Made by a program: the position numbers and the translations under genes. The notes under the pieces are model-generated. The model was not told where the DNA came from, did not search any database, and worked only from the letters and a program-made list of their open reading frames with translations. From an uncultured Pseudomonadales bacterium (GTDB lineage: Bacteria > Pseudomonadota > Gammaproteobacteria > Pseudomonadales > Azotimanducaceae), in contig CALHVX010000044.1 in the NCBI GenBank assembly GCA_938036875.1, positions 212,151-276,150 on the forward strand: a stretch of DNA of 64,000 nucleotides. The letters are read 5' to 3'. Numbering within the stretch: the first letter of the stretch is position 1; every line of letters begins with the position of its first letter. Of the stretch, positions 19,096 to 31,289 are shown in pieces.

Positions 19096-20397
19096 CTAAC
19101 GGGCCGAAAGATCGAGCTGTGTTGCACCACCCATGTACGACCGCAGCACGTCTGGAATCGCTAAGTTACCGTCACCATCCTGATAGTTTTCCATCACCGC
19201 AACCAATGTTCGCCCAACGGCTAAACCGGAACCGTTCAGGGTGTGCAGCAACTCGGGCTTTGCCTGTTTTTTCGCTCCAGGCTCTGGGGCCGGCCGATAG
19301 CGCGCCTGCAAGCGTCGAGCTTGAAAGTCGTGAGCATTGCTACAAGACGAGATCTCTCGGTACGCGGCTTGACCAGGCAGCCAGACTTCCAAGTCGTAGG
19401 TTTTGGCTGCTGAAAAGCCGAGGTCACCACCACAAAGCACCACCTTTCGATACGGCAGTTCAAGCCGACGTAAAATGCTCTCCGCATGATCCGTTAACTC
19501 TTCCAATGCTTGCCAGGAATCTTCTGGGCGCACCAACTGAACCAGCTCCACTTTTTCAAACTGATGCTGTCGAATGATGCCGCGCGTATCGCGGCCGTAG
19601 CTGCCCGCCTCGCTGCGAAAACAGGGGCTATGGCAAACGTGTTTGACGGGTACCTGAGCACCATCCAAAATTGTGTCTCGGTACACATTGGTTACCGGAA
19701 CTTCTGCCGTTGGTGCGAGAAAATAGCCTTGATCAGTATCTAGACGAAACAAATCTTCTTCAAACTTAGGGAGTTGACCGGTGCCAAACAACGACTGGCG
19801 ATTAACCACGTAGGGCACGTAGATCTCTTTGTAGCCATGCTCGTTGGCATGGGTATCCAACATAAACTGAGTTAAAGCGCGCTGCAGGCGTGCCAATTGC
19901 CCATGCACAACAACAAAACGGCTACCCGCAATTTGGCTCGCCGCATCAAAGTCCAAGCTGCCACCGCTGCCTAGGTCTACATGGTCGCGTGGCGTAAAGT
20001 TGAACTGAGGCTGATCTCCCCAACGGCCAACCTCCGCATTGTCGTCCTCGGTAGAACCTTCAGGCACCGAGTCGTGGGGAATATTGGGGATGGCGGCCAA
20101 AAAGGCGTCGTAGCGCTCTTGCAGGTCATTGAACTGCGCCTTGGCTGCGTCCAGCTTTGCACCTAACTCAGCAACACCGGACAGCAGCGCCTGCACGTCT
20201 TCGCCCGCCGCCTTCGCTTTGCCCACAGACTTTGAAACGGTGTTGCGTTCGTTTTGCAAGGTCTCGGTTAGCTGCTGTACCTCTCGGCGCTCAGCTTCTA
20301 GCGCATTAAAGGCAGGCACATCAAAGGCAAAGCCCTTAACCGCTAGCGCCGCAACCACCGCTTCCAGATCGTTGCGCAATAATTTGGTGTCCAACAT
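19096..20397 (-). CDS. serS: Seryl-tRNA synthetase
   Basis: [14 protein letters not shown]; class II aaRS motifs; [15 protein letters not shown]-like C-terminus. Confidence 0.96.
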   Translation of the reverse strand: MLDTKLLRNDLEAVVAALAVKGFAFDVPAFNALEAERREVQQLTETLQNERNTVSKSVGKAKAAGEDVQALLSGVAELGAKLDAAKAQFNDLQERYDAFLAAIPNIPHDSVPEGSTEDDNAEVGRWGDQPQFNFTPRDHVDLGSGGSLDFDAASQIAGSRFVVVHGQLARLQRALTQFMLDTHANEHGYKEIYVPYVVNRQSLFGTGQLPKFEEDLFRLDTDQGYFLAPTAEVPVTNVYRDTILDGAQVPVKHVCHSPCFRSEAGSYGRDTRGIIRQHQFEKVELVQLVRPEDSWQALEELTDHAESILRRLELPYRKVVLCGGDLGFSAAKTYDLEVWLPGQAAYREISSCSNAHDFQARRLQARYRPAPEPGAKKQAKPELLHTLNGSGLAVGRTLVAVMENYQDGDGNLAIPDVLRSYMGGATQLDLSAR

Positions 20398-20400
20398 GGT

Positions 20401-20814
20401 CTAGATTCCTAAGCTAGGGTTGCCAAGCTTTGCAAGCAGGCGACCAAGCCAAACTAGCAATAAGCAACTCAATATCGATAACACAAGGTAACTGATGGCG
20501 GCCACCCAGCGCTCACTTTCAAACATTCGTAACATCTCTAAGGAGAAGGTCGAAAAGGTGGTAAAACCACCAAGCACACCAACCAGCAAAAATGATCTTC
20601 CCCAATCTTCAAACCACTGAGCATTCGCCCATAAACCCCAAACCAAGCCGATACCCAAACATCCGACAGCGTTTGCCAGCAGCGTTGCCCAAGGAAAACG
20701 CATGGAGACATCACCGGCAATGGTCATACTGCCACCAATGCCCAGGCTTAGCCCGTAACGTATGCTGGCACCCAAAGCGCCACCTAGGGCAACCCATAAC
20801 CAAGCTAAGCTCAT
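20401..20814 (-). CDS. crcB: Fluoride exporter CrcB
   Basis: GGALGASIRYGLSL, GVLGGFTTFSTFSLE. Confidence 0.93.
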   Translation of the reverse strand: MSLAWLWVALGGALGASIRYGLSLGIGGSMTIAGDVSMRFPWATLLANAVGCLGIGLVWGLWANAQWFEDWGRSFLLVGVLGGFTTFSTFSLEMLRMFESERWVAAISYLVLSILSCLLLVWLGRLLAKLGNPSLGI

Positions 20815-22109
20815 CGGTTGCCTCCAGGCTTTGCGTTGCCATGCTCTGCGTCTAGCTGCGCTAAGCGTTCGAGCCGAGTTTTAATCTTCGCCTCCAGCCC
20901 TCGATTTACCGGTTGGTAGAAGCCCTGCGCTTCAAGCCCATCGGGCCAATAATTTTCTCCAGCCGCGTAGGCTTGCTCCTCGTCATGCGCATAGCGGTAG
21001 CCCTGACCATGCCCCAGTTCTTTGGCTAGCGACGTGGGCGCGTTCCGCAGGTGCGGCGGCACCGGCAAGCTACCGCTAGCAGCAACCGTGGCTCGCGCGG
21101 CGTTAGCGGCAACGTAAGCGGCATTACTTTTGGGCACGCTAGCGAGATACAGCACAGTTTGCGCCAAAGCCAACTCTCCTTCAGGTGATCCTAACCGCTC
21201 AAAAGCCTGCCAGGCATCCAGCGCTATCTGCATCGCTTTGGGGTCGGCGTTGCCTACCTCCTCACTCGCCATCCGTAGCAGCCGGCGCGCAATATATTCT
21301 CCTGGGCAGCCACCATCAAGCATACGGGTGAACCAATACAAAGCGGCATCTGGTGCGCTACCTCTAACCGCTTTATGCAACGCAGAAATTTGATCGTAAA
21401 ACTCATCGCCACCTTTATCGAAACGGCGCTGCCGACTACCGGCGGCTTCATCCACCAAGGCCACCTCAATGGACGAATCCGTCAGCTGAGCGGCAATTTC
21501 AAGCAGGTTCAAGCAGCGTCGGCCATCACCGTCGGCAAAGGCAATGAGTCGCTCTCGAGCATCTGGAGTGCAGTTCACGGCCGGGTACTGTGCGAGCCCG
21601 CGATCGATCAGCAGACCCAAATCCGCATCGGTCAGGGCTTTAAGTAAATACACGGGCGCTCTAGACAACAGCGCTGAGTTGAGCTCAAAGCTAGGGTTTT
21701 CAGTGGTAGCACCAATAAAGACCACTGTGCCCGCCTCCACATGGGGTAAGAAGGCATCTTGTTGGGCTTTATTGAACCGATGCACCTCGTCGACAAATAA
21801 GACGGTAGCCTCACCGAATTGTTGACGTTGCTCCGCCTCGGCCACCGCCGCGCGTATGTCTTTCACGCCGCTTAATACCGCTGAAAGACTGATTAAGTGT
21901 AAGCCACAGTGCTGAGCCAGCAATTTGGCTAAGGTTGTTTTGCCACAGCCGGGAGGCCCCCACAGCACCATCGAATGCAGGGACTTTTGAGCTAGCAATT
22001 TGGCTAGTGGGCGCTGCTCACCCAACAGGTGTTGCTGACCAACAAATTGGTCCAGCGCAGCGGGTCGGAGCAAGGCGGCTAGGGGCTGTGTATCAACCTT
22101 CGATGACAT
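20811..22109 (-). CDS. rarA: Replication-associated recombination protein RarA/MgsA
   Basis: LRPAALDQFVGQQHLLG, WGPPGCGKTTLAKLLA. Confidence 0.95.
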   Translation of the reverse strand: MSSKVDTQPLAALLRPAALDQFVGQQHLLGEQRPLAKLLAQKSLHSMVLWGPPGCGKTTLAKLLAQHCGLHLISLSAVLSGVKDIRAAVAEAEQRQQFGEATVLFVDEVHRFNKAQQDAFLPHVEAGTVVFIGATTENPSFELNSALLSRAPVYLLKALTDADLGLLIDRGLAQYPAVNCTPDARERLIAFADGDGRRCLNLLEIAAQLTDSSIEVALVDEAAGSRQRRFDKGGDEFYDQISALHKAVRGSAPDAALYWFTRMLDGGCPGEYIARRLLRMASEEVGNADPKAMQIALDAWQAFERLGSPEGELALAQTVLYLASVPKSNAAYVAANAARATVAASGSLPVPPHLRNAPTSLAKELGHGQGYRYAHDEEQAYAAGENYWPDGLEAQGFYQPVNRGLEAKIKTRLERLAQLDAEHGNAKPGGNR

Positions 22110-22791
22110 CGATATCGGATGGTAGGTCCAGAACAAATTCAGCAGAGTCTACCACTGCTGGACGTTCTACCTCGCTAAATCGAATCTGGGTGAACTGGCC
22201 TAAATGGTCCAAGATGCCGAGTTGACGCAACTCATCGCCTTTGAAATGGAGGCGTATCTCGCTGTATAGCGAGTCTGCTAGGCGAGGCGTCAAGACAAAC
22301 ACATCATCATCTTGGTCGGTGCTGGCTGACAGCATGACCACATCGAAGTTACCCGTCAGCGCCACATCATCACTGGTTAGCAGGGCAACCGGGGTATCCT
22401 GCAATGCGTTAGCTAAAGGCTTAACAATGACCTGAGCTAGATCAGGATCGTAGACTTGAAGTTGCGCCTGGTTGGATACAATGTGCTGAGGATAAGGGGC
22501 CGCAACCGACCAATGAAAATTAGGACGCGCTAAGACTACCCGTCCACTCGAGCGCTCAACAATCTGCCCACGACCACCCTCCACCACTTGGGTAAAGTTA
22601 GCTGTGTAACGTTGCAAAGCCTGGAGCCGCTGATGCAGCGCTCGGTTCGCCGCGTGGTTTAGATCGGCCAGCTCAACCTCCGCCGGGGTTGGGCTAGAGG
22701 TTGGCGCTACACTCAGCGCTTGGTCCGCCTCAACAAAGGCTGATTGCAACATAAAAAACAACGTGGCTAGCACTGGCGCCAGCTTAATCAT
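22093..22791 (-). CDS. lolA: Outer-membrane lipoprotein carrier protein LolA
   Basis: Signal peptide; [15 protein letters not shown]; located between ftsK and rarA. Confidence 0.9.
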   Translation of the reverse strand: MIKLAPVLATLFFMLQSAFVEADQALSVAPTSSPTPAEVELADLNHAANRALHQRLQALQRYTANFTQVVEGGRGQIVERSSGRVVLARPNFHWSVAAPYPQHIVSNQAQLQVYDPDLAQVIVKPLANALQDTPVALLTSDDVALTGNFDVVMLSASTDQDDDVFVLTPRLADSLYSEIRLHFKGDELRQLGILDHLGQFTQIRFSEVERPAVVDSAEFVLDLPSDIDVIEG

Positions 22792-25162
22792 GCTTTGGCA
22801 CCAATAACTCACGACTACCATTACTACCCATAGGGCTCACCAAACCGGCCATCTCCATTGCTTCGATCAAACGCGCTGCTCGGTTGTAGCCGATCCGCAG
22901 CTTGCGTTGCACAGACGAAATAGACGCGCGGCGAGATTCCAAGACAAACTCCACCGCTTCATCGTAGAGCGCATCTTCCTGCTCTGTATCTGAATTAGAC
23001 TCTATTTGTAGAAAAGGTTCCTCATCGCCGCCGGTGAGTATCTCTTCTAGGTAGTTAGGCTCACTTCGCGATTTCCAGTCCGCGACAATTCGATGGACTT
23101 CATCATCGGAGACAAAGGCACCGTGAACACGCACGGGTAATGCGGTACCCGGCGGCAGGTACAGCATGTCGCCGTGCCCAAGCAATTGCTCTGCACCACC
23201 TTGATCCAAAATTGTCCGGGAATCGATTTTAGACGAGACCTGGAAGCTAATACGGGTGGGAACGTTGGCTTTAATTAAACCAGTGATGACGTCCACTGAT
23301 GGTCGCTGGGTTGCCAACACCAAGTGAATGCCAGCGGCTCGCGCTTTTTGCGCAATACGTGCAATCAGCTGCTCAACTTTTTTACCAACAATCATCATCA
23401 TGTCGGCGAACTCATCGATCACCACCACAATCAAGGGCAAAGGCTCTAGTGCCGGTGCCTCAGTGACGTTGTCTGTTGACCACAGCGGATCCGAAATAGG
23501 CTCGCCGTTCGCAGCGGCCTCTTTCACCTTTTTGTTAAAGCCCGCCAGGTTACGGACCCCTAACTTAGACATCACCCGGTAACGCCGCTCCATTTCTGCC
23601 ACACACCAATTCAGGGCATGTGCCGCTTCTGTCATGTCGGTAACAACGGGCGTGAGCAAATGGGGAATGCCTTCGTAGATGGCAAGCTCCAACATCTTGG
23701 GGTCCACTAAAATCAAGCGCACCTCTTCGGGCGTCGCTTTGTACAAAATGCTCAGTAGCATCGCATTCACACCAACCGATTTACCGGCACCGGTGGTGCC
23801 TGCAACCAGCAAGTGCGGCATCTTTGCAATGTCGGCAATAATGGGTTGGCCCGCAATATCTTTACCCAACGCCAAGGTTAACGGCGATGGACTATCCAAG
23901 AAGGTCGGTGTTTCTAGCACCTCTTTGAGTCGAACCATTTCACGGTCCACATTCGGCACTTCGATACCGACCACGGATTTACCGGGGATAATTTCCACAA
24001 TACGGACGCTGATAACGGCCAACGAGCGCGCCAGGTCTTTTGCCAACGAAGATATTTTTTGCGACTTAACGCCAGCCGCCGGTTGAATTTCGAAGCGTGT
24101 GACTACCGGTCCAGGTAATACAGTAACCACTTCAGCATCCACCCCAAAATCATTTAGCTTCAATTCCAGCAAACGTGACATCGCTTCCAGGGATTCGGTG
24201 CTGAAGCCTTTGTCTGGGTCATTAACGGGCTCATCTAGCAGCTCTAACTCAGGTAGAGCCGTACTATTGCCGGCCGAGGTTTTAAACAATGACCGTTGCG
24301 CCGGCATCGGTTTCGGTGGGATCAACGTGGGCTTGGTGGTGCTCTCAGCTTTTTTCTTAACCCCAGTCAACCCAGGAGCAATACGGTCCAGCATGCCTGC
24401 TCCGGATGCTTGAGCGCCCTCAGTTTGGTTGTTTGAGCCTTGCTCTATAACCACAGGTGCATTTTGACGCTTGGTGCTAAGGTGATCTTTTAGCGATGCT
24501 TCGCGCGCTTCACGCAGGCTGCGCTGCTGCGCCTGCTGTTCTTTTCTGGCTGCCCAAGCATCACGCTGCAACGCCCACCAACGAGTCACACTTAATCCCC
24601 AGCGATGGAGTAACCGTCCCAAGAATTCAGCAACTTCTAGCCAGGAAAAGCCCAGCGCCGCCTGCAGGCCAACCAGCAAACCGGTGACGCCCAACAAGGT
24701 CAAACCAACCCAGCCGAACACCGGGCCACCGTTGGTGACCAAGCCAGCGCCAATAACGCCACCGCCGCCAGCAGGCAGGCTACCACCAGGCGCTGTGTGC
24801 ATTTGCACCAGCGCAGCCAAGCTGAAGATTACGGCCAGCCAACCCAATGCGCGCACCCCGGTAATCCACCCCGGTTGCTCCAGATCGCGTCCTTTAAAGA
24901 GCACCACACCAACTGCAATCAGTTGCAAGGGAATGAGATACGCCACATAGCCCAACAGATACAACCCAAGATCGGCGCACCAGGCGCCACTGCGTCCCAC
25001 CCAATTGCTGACGTCTGTGTTGGAGCTGGCGTAACTGAATCCTGAGTCGTGCGGTGAGTAAGACAAGATCGCGAGCAGGTAAAATAAGGCAACGGCGCCT
25101 AAAGCAACCAGGGCAATTTCGCGAGTGGGCACAGAATGACTAGGTGCGGACTGACTGGACAC
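22784..25162 (-). CDS. ftsK: DNA translocase FtsK
   Basis: [20 protein letters not shown]; gamma winged helix at C-terminus; GTG at 25162 preceded by AGGAG (ORF extends to 25252). Confidence 0.93.
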   Translation of the reverse strand: MSSQSAPSHSVPTREIALVALGAVALFYLLAILSYSPHDSGFSYASSNTDVSNWVGRSGAWCADLGLYLLGYVAYLIPLQLIAVGVVLFKGRDLEQPGWITGVRALGWLAVIFSLAALVQMHTAPGGSLPAGGGGVIGAGLVTNGGPVFGWVGLTLLGVTGLLVGLQAALGFSWLEVAEFLGRLLHRWGLSVTRWWALQRDAWAARKEQQAQQRSLREAREASLKDHLSTKRQNAPVVIEQGSNNQTEGAQASGAGMLDRIAPGLTGVKKKAESTTKPTLIPPKPMPAQRSLFKTSAGNSTALPELELLDEPVNDPDKGFSTESLEAMSRLLELKLNDFGVDAEVVTVLPGPVVTRFEIQPAAGVKSQKISSLAKDLARSLAVISVRIVEIIPGKSVVGIEVPNVDREMVRLKEVLETPTFLDSPSPLTLALGKDIAGQPIIADIAKMPHLLVAGTTGAGKSVGVNAMLLSILYKATPEEVRLILVDPKMLELAIYEGIPHLLTPVVTDMTEAAHALNWCVAEMERRYRVMSKLGVRNLAGFNKKVKEAAANGEPISDPLWSTDNVTEAPALEPLPLIVVVIDEFADMMMIVGKKVEQLIARIAQKARAAGIHLVLATQRPSVDVITGLIKANVPTRISFQVSSKIDSRTILDQGGAEQLLGHGDMLYLPPGTALPVRVHGAFVSDDEVHRIVADWKSRSEPNYLEEILTGGDEEPFLQIESNSDTEQEDALYDEAVEFVLESRRASISSVQRKLRIGYNRAARLIEAMEMAGLVSPMGSNGSRELLVPKHD

Positions 25163-25481
25163 GGGCTCTCCTGGGGCATCAAACCGCCCCGTTGCAACAA
25201 ATTGAACCTCTACAAGATCGCTTGCAGAGACGCTATCCCAAGTGTCCTGCACTCTTGAATAACCTCAAGAGCGCCTTCCCCTGCACTCTCTTTGGAGTGC
25301 TAGAGGCGCAGTCTAACCAGTATCGAACCTCCTGCCAAATCACATTTATTTCAATCTGTTAGCACAGCTTCCTAATGCCTATTTGCTCTATGTACCGCCC
25401 CTGGGGCACAGCTAGCTTGAAGCCAGGCACCGCTGCTGTAGAATTGCCGACCCTCTTTAGACCAAAGGTAGCGCTCGCCTT

Positions 25482-25778
25482 ATGCGACCAGACAAGAAGA
25501 AAGTAGTAGACGAAATCTGGGACGACGAGCGCATTCGCAGTTTTCTAGACAAAAAAGCGTTAGGGTCAGAATCAAACACCGATTTCAGCGCCCTGCTGTA
25601 CGCTTACCGCAGCATGCGGGTAGAAGACTTCCAGCGCTTTCTAGAGCTCTTTGTTGAGCAAGGGCGAGACCTCAACGCCCTAAGCCGCAGTGGCGAGACC
25701 CTGCTTACTAGCATTGCAGCCCACCGTGTCAGCCCGCCATTCCAAGCAGCGCTGCGATCGGCGGGTGCAACCGGCTAG
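25482..25778 (+). CDS. PA4642-family hypothetical protein
   Basis: Short conserved-looking ORF MRPDKKKVVDEIWDDERIRSFLDKKALG...; family assignment from memory. Confidence 0.6.
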   Translation: MRPDKKKVVDEIWDDERIRSFLDKKALGSESNTDFSALLYAYRSMRVEDFQRFLELFVEQGRDLNALSRSGETLLTSIAAHRVSPPFQAALRSAGATG

Positions 25779-25783
25779 AGACC

Positions 25784-26581
25784 ATGGGCGAGCAAGGTGT
25801 TGCCTTACCTTGGCTTGCGCCTACCCCGGTTGAGTTTCCAGACCCTGCGACCGCCCATGCCGAGCCGGATGGGTTGCTTGCTGCAGGCGGTGAACTCAGC
25901 CTACCTTGGCTGTTAGAAGCCTATAGCCAAGGCATATTCCCTTGGTTCAACGATGATGAAGAACCCATCCTCTGGTGGAGCCCAAACCCTCGCGGCGTGT
26001 TGATCCCAGGCCAGGTACACCTGTCCAGGAGTTTGCGTAAACGCCTAAAGCGCTGCGGTTTCACCCTCAGCATGGACACAGCGTTCTCCCAGGTTATCCA
26101 TCAATGCGCCGCAATTCGAGCACGCACGGGAACTTGGATAACGCCCAATATGCAGCAAGCTTATCTTGACCTGCATGACCGGGGCTACGCACACAGCATC
26201 GAGATTTGGGACTCGCAGCACTTGGTTGGTGGGCTGTATGGCGTTAGCCTAGGGCAAATGTTCTTTGGCGAATCTATGTTCTCGTTGGCCGATGACGCGT
26301 CAAAAATGGCGTTGCACAGCTTGTCAGAACACAGTTTGCACTGGGGTTTCAGTTTGCTTGACTGCCAGATGATGACCGACCACCTTCACAGCATGGGGGC
26401 TATGCATTTGGCTCGCACTGAGTTTCTTGAGGCGCTACGACGCAATCGACAACAGCCAACCAAACGCGGCTCTTGGACGGATTCCATTCGCTACACCACC
26501 GCGGCAGAGCTAGGTAACGCCATCACGCAACGGCTAACCCAACCAGGCAACGAGCACAACGATCAGGGCGCATGGACATGA
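25784..26581 (+). CDS. aat: Leucyl/phenylalanyl-tRNA--protein transferase
   Basis: GLLAAGGELSLPWLLEAYSQGIFPWFNDDEEPILWWSPNPRGV. Confidence 0.95.
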   Translation: MGEQGVALPWLAPTPVEFPDPATAHAEPDGLLAAGGELSLPWLLEAYSQGIFPWFNDDEEPILWWSPNPRGVLIPGQVHLSRSLRKRLKRCGFTLSMDTAFSQVIHQCAAIRARTGTWITPNMQQAYLDLHDRGYAHSIEIWDSQHLVGGLYGVSLGQMFFGESMFSLADDASKMALHSLSEHSLHWGFSLLDCQMMTDHLHSMGAMHLARTEFLEALRRNRQQPTKRGSWTDSIRYTTAAELGNAITQRLTQPGNEHNDQGAWT

Positions 26582-27294
26582 CGGCCCGTGACGACATTGC
26601 AAACAACCAGTTTTTTGTGACGCCGCCTCACGCCTGTAGCTATCTAAGCAACCGCGAAGCCACCACCCTATTTCTGGACCCTAGGCAAACCATCTCTGGC
26701 CCCGGTTACCAACTACTCAGTGAAAACGGCTTTCGTCGCAGTGGCGGGCATTTGTACCGGCCACATTGCAAGCTGTGCTCAGCCTGTATGGCCACACGAA
26801 TCCCAGTGATGGAGTTTGTACCCAAACGTCGGCAGCGCCGCACCTTAAAGCGCAATGCGGACCTGGTGGTTAGCCTTGCACAAGCAGAGTACACCCCCGA
26901 AATTTATGCGCTGTACGAGCGCTACATTAGCGCCCGGCATGGCGATGGCGATATGTACCCGCCCACGGTTGATCAGTTTCGTTCTTTTCTGTTGAGCCAA
27001 TGGGCAGACACCTTCTTTTTGTGCACCTACCTTGGCACCGAGTTGGTGGCGGTGGCGGTCACCGATCGGCAACCCCGCGGCTTGTCAGCGATCTACACCT
27101 TTTTTGACCCGGATATGCAAGCACGCAGCCTTGGCGTCTTCAGCATATTGCAGCAACTTAAGCTCTGCGAGCGTTGGGCAGTGCCCTATCTATACCTGGG
27201 ATACTGGATTCGAGACTCGGCCAAAATGAGCTACAAATTGGACTATCGACCGGTTGAAGTGCTGACCAACGAGCGCTGGGTGAAAATGACCTAA
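26572..27294 (+). CDS. bpt: Aspartate/glutamate leucyltransferase (Ate/Bpt family)
   Basis: [66 protein letters not shown]. Confidence 0.92.
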   Translation: MDMTARDDIANNQFFVTPPHACSYLSNREATTLFLDPRQTISGPGYQLLSENGFRRSGGHLYRPHCKLCSACMATRIPVMEFVPKRRQRRTLKRNADLVVSLAQAEYTPEIYALYERYISARHGDGDMYPPTVDQFRSFLLSQWADTFFLCTYLGTELVAVAVTDRQPRGLSAIYTFFDPDMQARSLGVFSILQQLKLCERWAVPYLYLGYWIRDSAKMSYKLDYRPVEVLTNERWVKMT

Positions 27295-27385
27295 CCATAT
27301 GCAAATCCGGCCTCTTTGCCTTTCGAGCACTTCTCAGGCACTATCCGCGCCCTTAACTAACAACAGGATCAAAGACAGGCTGTCT

Positions 27386-27601
27386 ATGGCGAAGGAAGAA
27401 CAAATCGAGATGGAAGGCACGGTAGTCGATACCCTGCCGAACACCATGTTTCGAGTGGAACTGGAGAACGGCCACATGGTGACCGCTCACATTTCTGGCA
27501 AGATGCGAAAAAACTACATCCGCATCCTGACCGGCGACAAGGTCAAAGTAGAGCTTACGCCCTACGATCTGTCAAAAGGTCGCATTACCTTCAGGAAGTA
27601 A
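27386..27601 (+). CDS. infA: Translation initiation factor IF-1
   Basis: [53 protein letters not shown]. Confidence 0.98.
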   Translation: MAKEEQIEMEGTVVDTLPNTMFRVELENGHMVTAHISGKMRKNYIRILTGDKVKVELTPYDLSKGRITFRK

Positions 27602-29861
27602 CCAAACCTTCGCACTCAACGTGCAGGTCGTTGTCGACCACAGTGACCCGCACTACCCCGCCGCCCCGAGCTAGCTCGCCAAACAACACATCTTCCGCAA
27701 GTTGCCGCTTGATGCGCTCTTGGATGAGCCGCTGCATGGGACGCGCGCCCATCTTCTCGTCGTAGCCTTCACGCGCTAACCATTCGCGCGCCGCCTCATC
27801 TACTTCAATCTGGACCTTCTTGTCGTCCAACTGCTGCTGCAGCTCGGTGAGGAATTTATCCACAACGGTTTTGATCACATCAATGCCCAAAGCACCAAAC
27901 TGAACAATGGAGTCCAAGCGGTTCCGAAACTCTGGCGTGAAGAGCTTCTTGATCGCTTCCATACCATCGCTGGTGTTGTCTTGCGCGGTAAAGCCAATGG
28001 ACTCGCGGCTAATATCTTGTGCGCCAGCATTGGTCGTCATGATCAAGATGACGTTACGAAAATCTGCTTTGCGGCCATTGTTGTCCGTCAAGGTACCGTG
28101 GTCCATTACCTGCAACAGCAAGTTAAAGACTTCGGGGTGCGCCTTCTCGATCTCATCTAGCAACACAACCGAATGCGGATGTTTGGTGACTGCCTCGGTT
28201 AACAAGCCACCCTGATCAAAGCCAACGTATCCGGGGGGTGCACCGATCAAACGGGAAACCGTATGTCGCTCCATGTATTCCGACATGTCGTAGCGCAACA
28301 GCTCTACCCCCATGATGTTTGCCAACTGCTTGCAAACTTCGGTTTTACCAACGCCGGTTGGGCCAGCAAACAAGAAGCTACCTATGGGCTTCTCATCTGA
28401 CTTAAGCCCAGCCCTTGAAAGCTTGATTGCCGAAGACATGGTGTCGATGGCTTCATCTTGGCCAAACACAACCATCTTGAGCTTGCTGTCTAAGTCACGC
28501 AGAGCCTCTTTGTCTGAGCTGGTGACTTGGCTAGAAGGGATTCGTGCAATCTTGGCAATCACTTGCTCGATGTCAGATGCGCCTATGCTTTTCTTACGCT
28601 TGCTGGCAGATAGCAACTGTTGCGCCGCACCCGCCTCATCAACCACATCAATGGCTTTGTCCGGCATAAAGCGGTCTGTGATGTACTTTGCCGCCAACTC
28701 CGATGCTGTGCGCAGCGCACGGTCGGTGTAACGCAAGTTGTAGTGCTCTTCGAATCGAGATTTCAAACCCTTTAGGATTTGATAGGTATCTTCGACATCA
28801 GGCTCGGGCACATCAATTTTTTGGAAACGACGCGACAATGCTCGGTCTTTGTCAAAGATACCGCGATACTCTTGATAGGTTGTGCTGCCCATGCAGCGCA
28901 GCTCCCCCGAGGTTAACAGCGGCTTCAACAGGTTAGAGGCGTCCATAACCCCACCGGAGGCTGCACCCGCACCGATAATGGTGTGGACTTCATCAATAAA
29001 CAGCACTGCACCTTCGCGCTTTTTCAGCTCGCTTAGCACCATTTTAAAGCGCTTCTCGAAATCACCGCGATATTTTGTCCCCGCTAACAAGGCGCCTAAA
29101 TCCAAGGAGAAGATACTGGCATCTTTAACAACGTCGGGTACTTGGCCATCCACGATGCGTTTAGCCAAACCTTCGGCGATGGCAGTTTTACCAACACCGG
29201 ACTCACCCACCAGCAGCGGGTTATTTTTGCGTCGGCGGCACAGTACTTGAATGACTCGCTCTAGCTCTTCGTCACGGCCAATAAGCGGGTCAATGCGACC
29301 GTTACGCGCTTGCTCGTTTAGGTCGGTAGCAAAGGCTTCTAGCGCGCTTTGCTGTGCTGCCTCGCCAGTCGCGCCCTCTTCTTCACCTTCTGGCTGCGGG
29401 GCTTCTGGGCCTTCTCCAGGGCCAAAGACCTTGGAGATACCGTGCGCTATGTAGTTCACCACGTCGATGCGGGCGACATTTTGTTGCTTGAGGAAAAACA
29501 CGGCCTGACTTTCTTGCTCACTAAAGATGGCCACCAGCACATTGCCGCCGGTCACCTCTTTGCGGCCTGAGGATTGCACGTGGAACACAGCGCGCTGCAA
29601 CACCCGCTGAAACCCTAAAGTCGGCTGGGTTTCGCGGTCTGCATCACCCGCCGGGATTAGCGGCGTTGTTGAGCTGATGAATTCACCCAAATCTACCCGC
29701 AGGCGCTCAACATCCGCACCGATTTTTTGCAACACGTCTAAAGCGACAGCATTATCCAGCAGCGCCAAAAGTAGGTGCTCGACCGTCATAAATTCGTGGC
29801 GCTTTGATTTCGCTTCGCGAAACGCGTCGTTTAAAGTTGATTCTAAATCTTTGCTTAGCAT
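27591..29861 (-). CDS. clpA: ATP-dependent Clp protease ATP-binding subunit ClpA
   Basis: Two AAA domains; [35 protein letters not shown]. Confidence 0.97.
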   Translation of the reverse strand: MLSKDLESTLNDAFREAKSKRHEFMTVEHLLLALLDNAVALDVLQKIGADVERLRVDLGEFISSTTPLIPAGDADRETQPTLGFQRVLQRAVFHVQSSGRKEVTGGNVLVAIFSEQESQAVFFLKQQNVARIDVVNYIAHGISKVFGPGEGPEAPQPEGEEEGATGEAAQQSALEAFATDLNEQARNGRIDPLIGRDEELERVIQVLCRRRKNNPLLVGESGVGKTAIAEGLAKRIVDGQVPDVVKDASIFSLDLGALLAGTKYRGDFEKRFKMVLSELKKREGAVLFIDEVHTIIGAGAASGGVMDASNLLKPLLTSGELRCMGSTTYQEYRGIFDKDRALSRRFQKIDVPEPDVEDTYQILKGLKSRFEEHYNLRYTDRALRTASELAAKYITDRFMPDKAIDVVDEAGAAQQLLSASKRKKSIGASDIEQVIAKIARIPSSQVTSSDKEALRDLDSKLKMVVFGQDEAIDTMSSAIKLSRAGLKSDEKPIGSFLFAGPTGVGKTEVCKQLANIMGVELLRYDMSEYMERHTVSRLIGAPPGYVGFDQGGLLTEAVTKHPHSVVLLDEIEKAHPEVFNLLLQVMDHGTLTDNNGRKADFRNVILIMTTNAGAQDISRESIGFTAQDNTSDGMEAIKKLFTPEFRNRLDSIVQFGALGIDVIKTVVDKFLTELQQQLDDKKVQIEVDEAAREWLAREGYDEKMGARPMQRLIQERIKRQLAEDVLFGELARGGGVVRVTVVDNDLHVECEGLVTS

Positions 29862-29880
29862 AGTTGCTGCATCCGTAACG

Positions 29881-30276
29881 CTAGTCAGTCATCTCGACGG
29901 TGGACATCAAGGGATGATCATTCTCTTGAGCATATTGATTCACTTGCTCTGATTTAGTTTCCGCTAAATCACGAGGGAATATCCCTGCTACTGCATTGCC
30001 CTGTGTGTGCACGGCGAGCATCAGTTGTGTTGCCTTTTCACGACTCATCGCAAAAAAGGTTTCCAAGACATGCACAACAAACTCCATAGGGGTGTAGTCA
30101 TCGTTCATGATCAACACCTTATACATGGGCGGTCGTGCTAGTTTCGGCTTACTTTCGGCGGTAGCCAGCCCGTCGCTGGGATCTCCGCTGAGCGGCTCCT
30201 CATCGTCGCTGAGCCGCCACTCAGCACTTTCGCGCTGACCAGAAATTCTTCGCATGGGATCAAACTCTTCCTTCAC
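29881..30276 (-). CDS. clpS: ClpS adaptor protein
   Basis: [27 protein letters not shown] upstream of clpA. Confidence 0.96.
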   Translation of the reverse strand: MKEEFDPMRRISGQRESAEWRLSDDEEPLSGDPSDGLATAESKPKLARPPMYKVLIMNDDYTPMEFVVHVLETFFAMSREKATQLMLAVHTQGNAVAGIFPRDLAETKSEQVNQYAQENDHPLMSTVEMTD

Positions 30277-30293
30277 GTTCTACCTTCAAATTC

Positions 30294-30317
30294 TTGACGT
30301 AAAGCGTCAATTTTTTT
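30294..30317 (+). terminator. Small terminator-like hairpin upstream of clpS
   Basis: TTGACG-TAAAG-CGTCAA followed by T7 on + strand. Confidence 0.4.
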
Positions 30318-30946
30318 GTACGCCTATATAGTCAAGCATACCTAGCCGATTTAATGAAATCATACCTTTAGGCATCGCTGCTGTCTGCGCACTGGTAGGC
30401 TGACAATTGGCACAACCAACCGGTCTGAGGGGAGCTAGAGGCTGACATCCAAGGTTGTCGTTCTTTCTACCCGTTTAGATATGGGGGCTCTAGTTTTACG
30501 ATTCAAGGGCTTGACTCCACTCCAGAATGCGTGAAACTGTCAGCTGTTGTCTAACGAAGAAGTAACTTTGCATCTTGCAGGGCTACTAAACGTCAGCAGC
30601 TCGGCGGACAAATGGTCGCCGTAGTTTCGAAGCATCGCTAGCAAAGGTTGCTGAAGATTCAGAAACTAGGCAAAACACAGCATTAGACGCAAAGAATAGA
30701 ACCTAAAACATCTGGCCTACTTTCTTTGGTTTGCTGTTGATGTCTAGCATGTTCAGAACGACGCACTCGGGTTGGGAGTGCACTAGCAATCCATTGCTAG
30801 CATGTGCCAGGCAGGATGCGTTGGCACGGTACGCCGAAGACGGAAACGGGGCATCAGCTGACAAGAACAAGTAACCTGCAGTTTAGGTTGCCTATCTAGT
30901 CGATTGAGGCCGTGAGCAGCGCAAGCTGAGGCGAGAGGAGTAAAGA

Positions 30947-31267
30947 ATGGCAACAGGAAAGGTCAAGTGGTTTAACAATGCCAAGGGGTATGGGTTCATC
31001 TTGTCAGATGAGGGGGAGGAAGACTTATTCGCTCACTTTTCATCGATACAGATGGATGGGTACAAAACCCTAAAAGCCGGCCAAAGTGTTGGCTACGATT
31101 TAGTAGCAGGCCCCAAGGGTAATCATGCGGTCAACATCCGCGAGGCGGACGAGGCGACCGGTGAGGTTAAACCAGAAGCTCAAGGTCAAGATGCCCCAGC
31201 CCTAAAGCGAACGGATGAGCAGGACATCAGTGAGGATTCAACCGCCGATAGCATCGGCAATCACTAG
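30947..31267 (+). CDS. cspD: Cold-shock domain protein (CspD-like)
   Basis: MATGKVKWFNNAKGYGFILSDEGEEDLFAHFSSIQMDGYKTLKAGQSV; next to clpS/clpA; GAGGAG SD. Confidence 0.92.
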   Translation: MATGKVKWFNNAKGYGFILSDEGEEDLFAHFSSIQMDGYKTLKAGQSVGYDLVAGPKGNHAVNIREADEATGEVKPEAQGQDAPALKRTDEQDISEDSTADSIGNH

Positions 31268-31289
31268 CAGCGTAGAGGCAACGTAGCGA

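Noticed and set aside
20815-22792. Fluoride riboswitch for crcB
   Set aside because: crcB overlaps the rarA stop and lies inside a tight same-strand gene run, leaving no leader for a riboswitch.
25140-25480. LexA box upstream of ftsK (SOS-inducible in E. coli)
   Set aside because: No CTG-N10-CAG found by eye in the upstream region.
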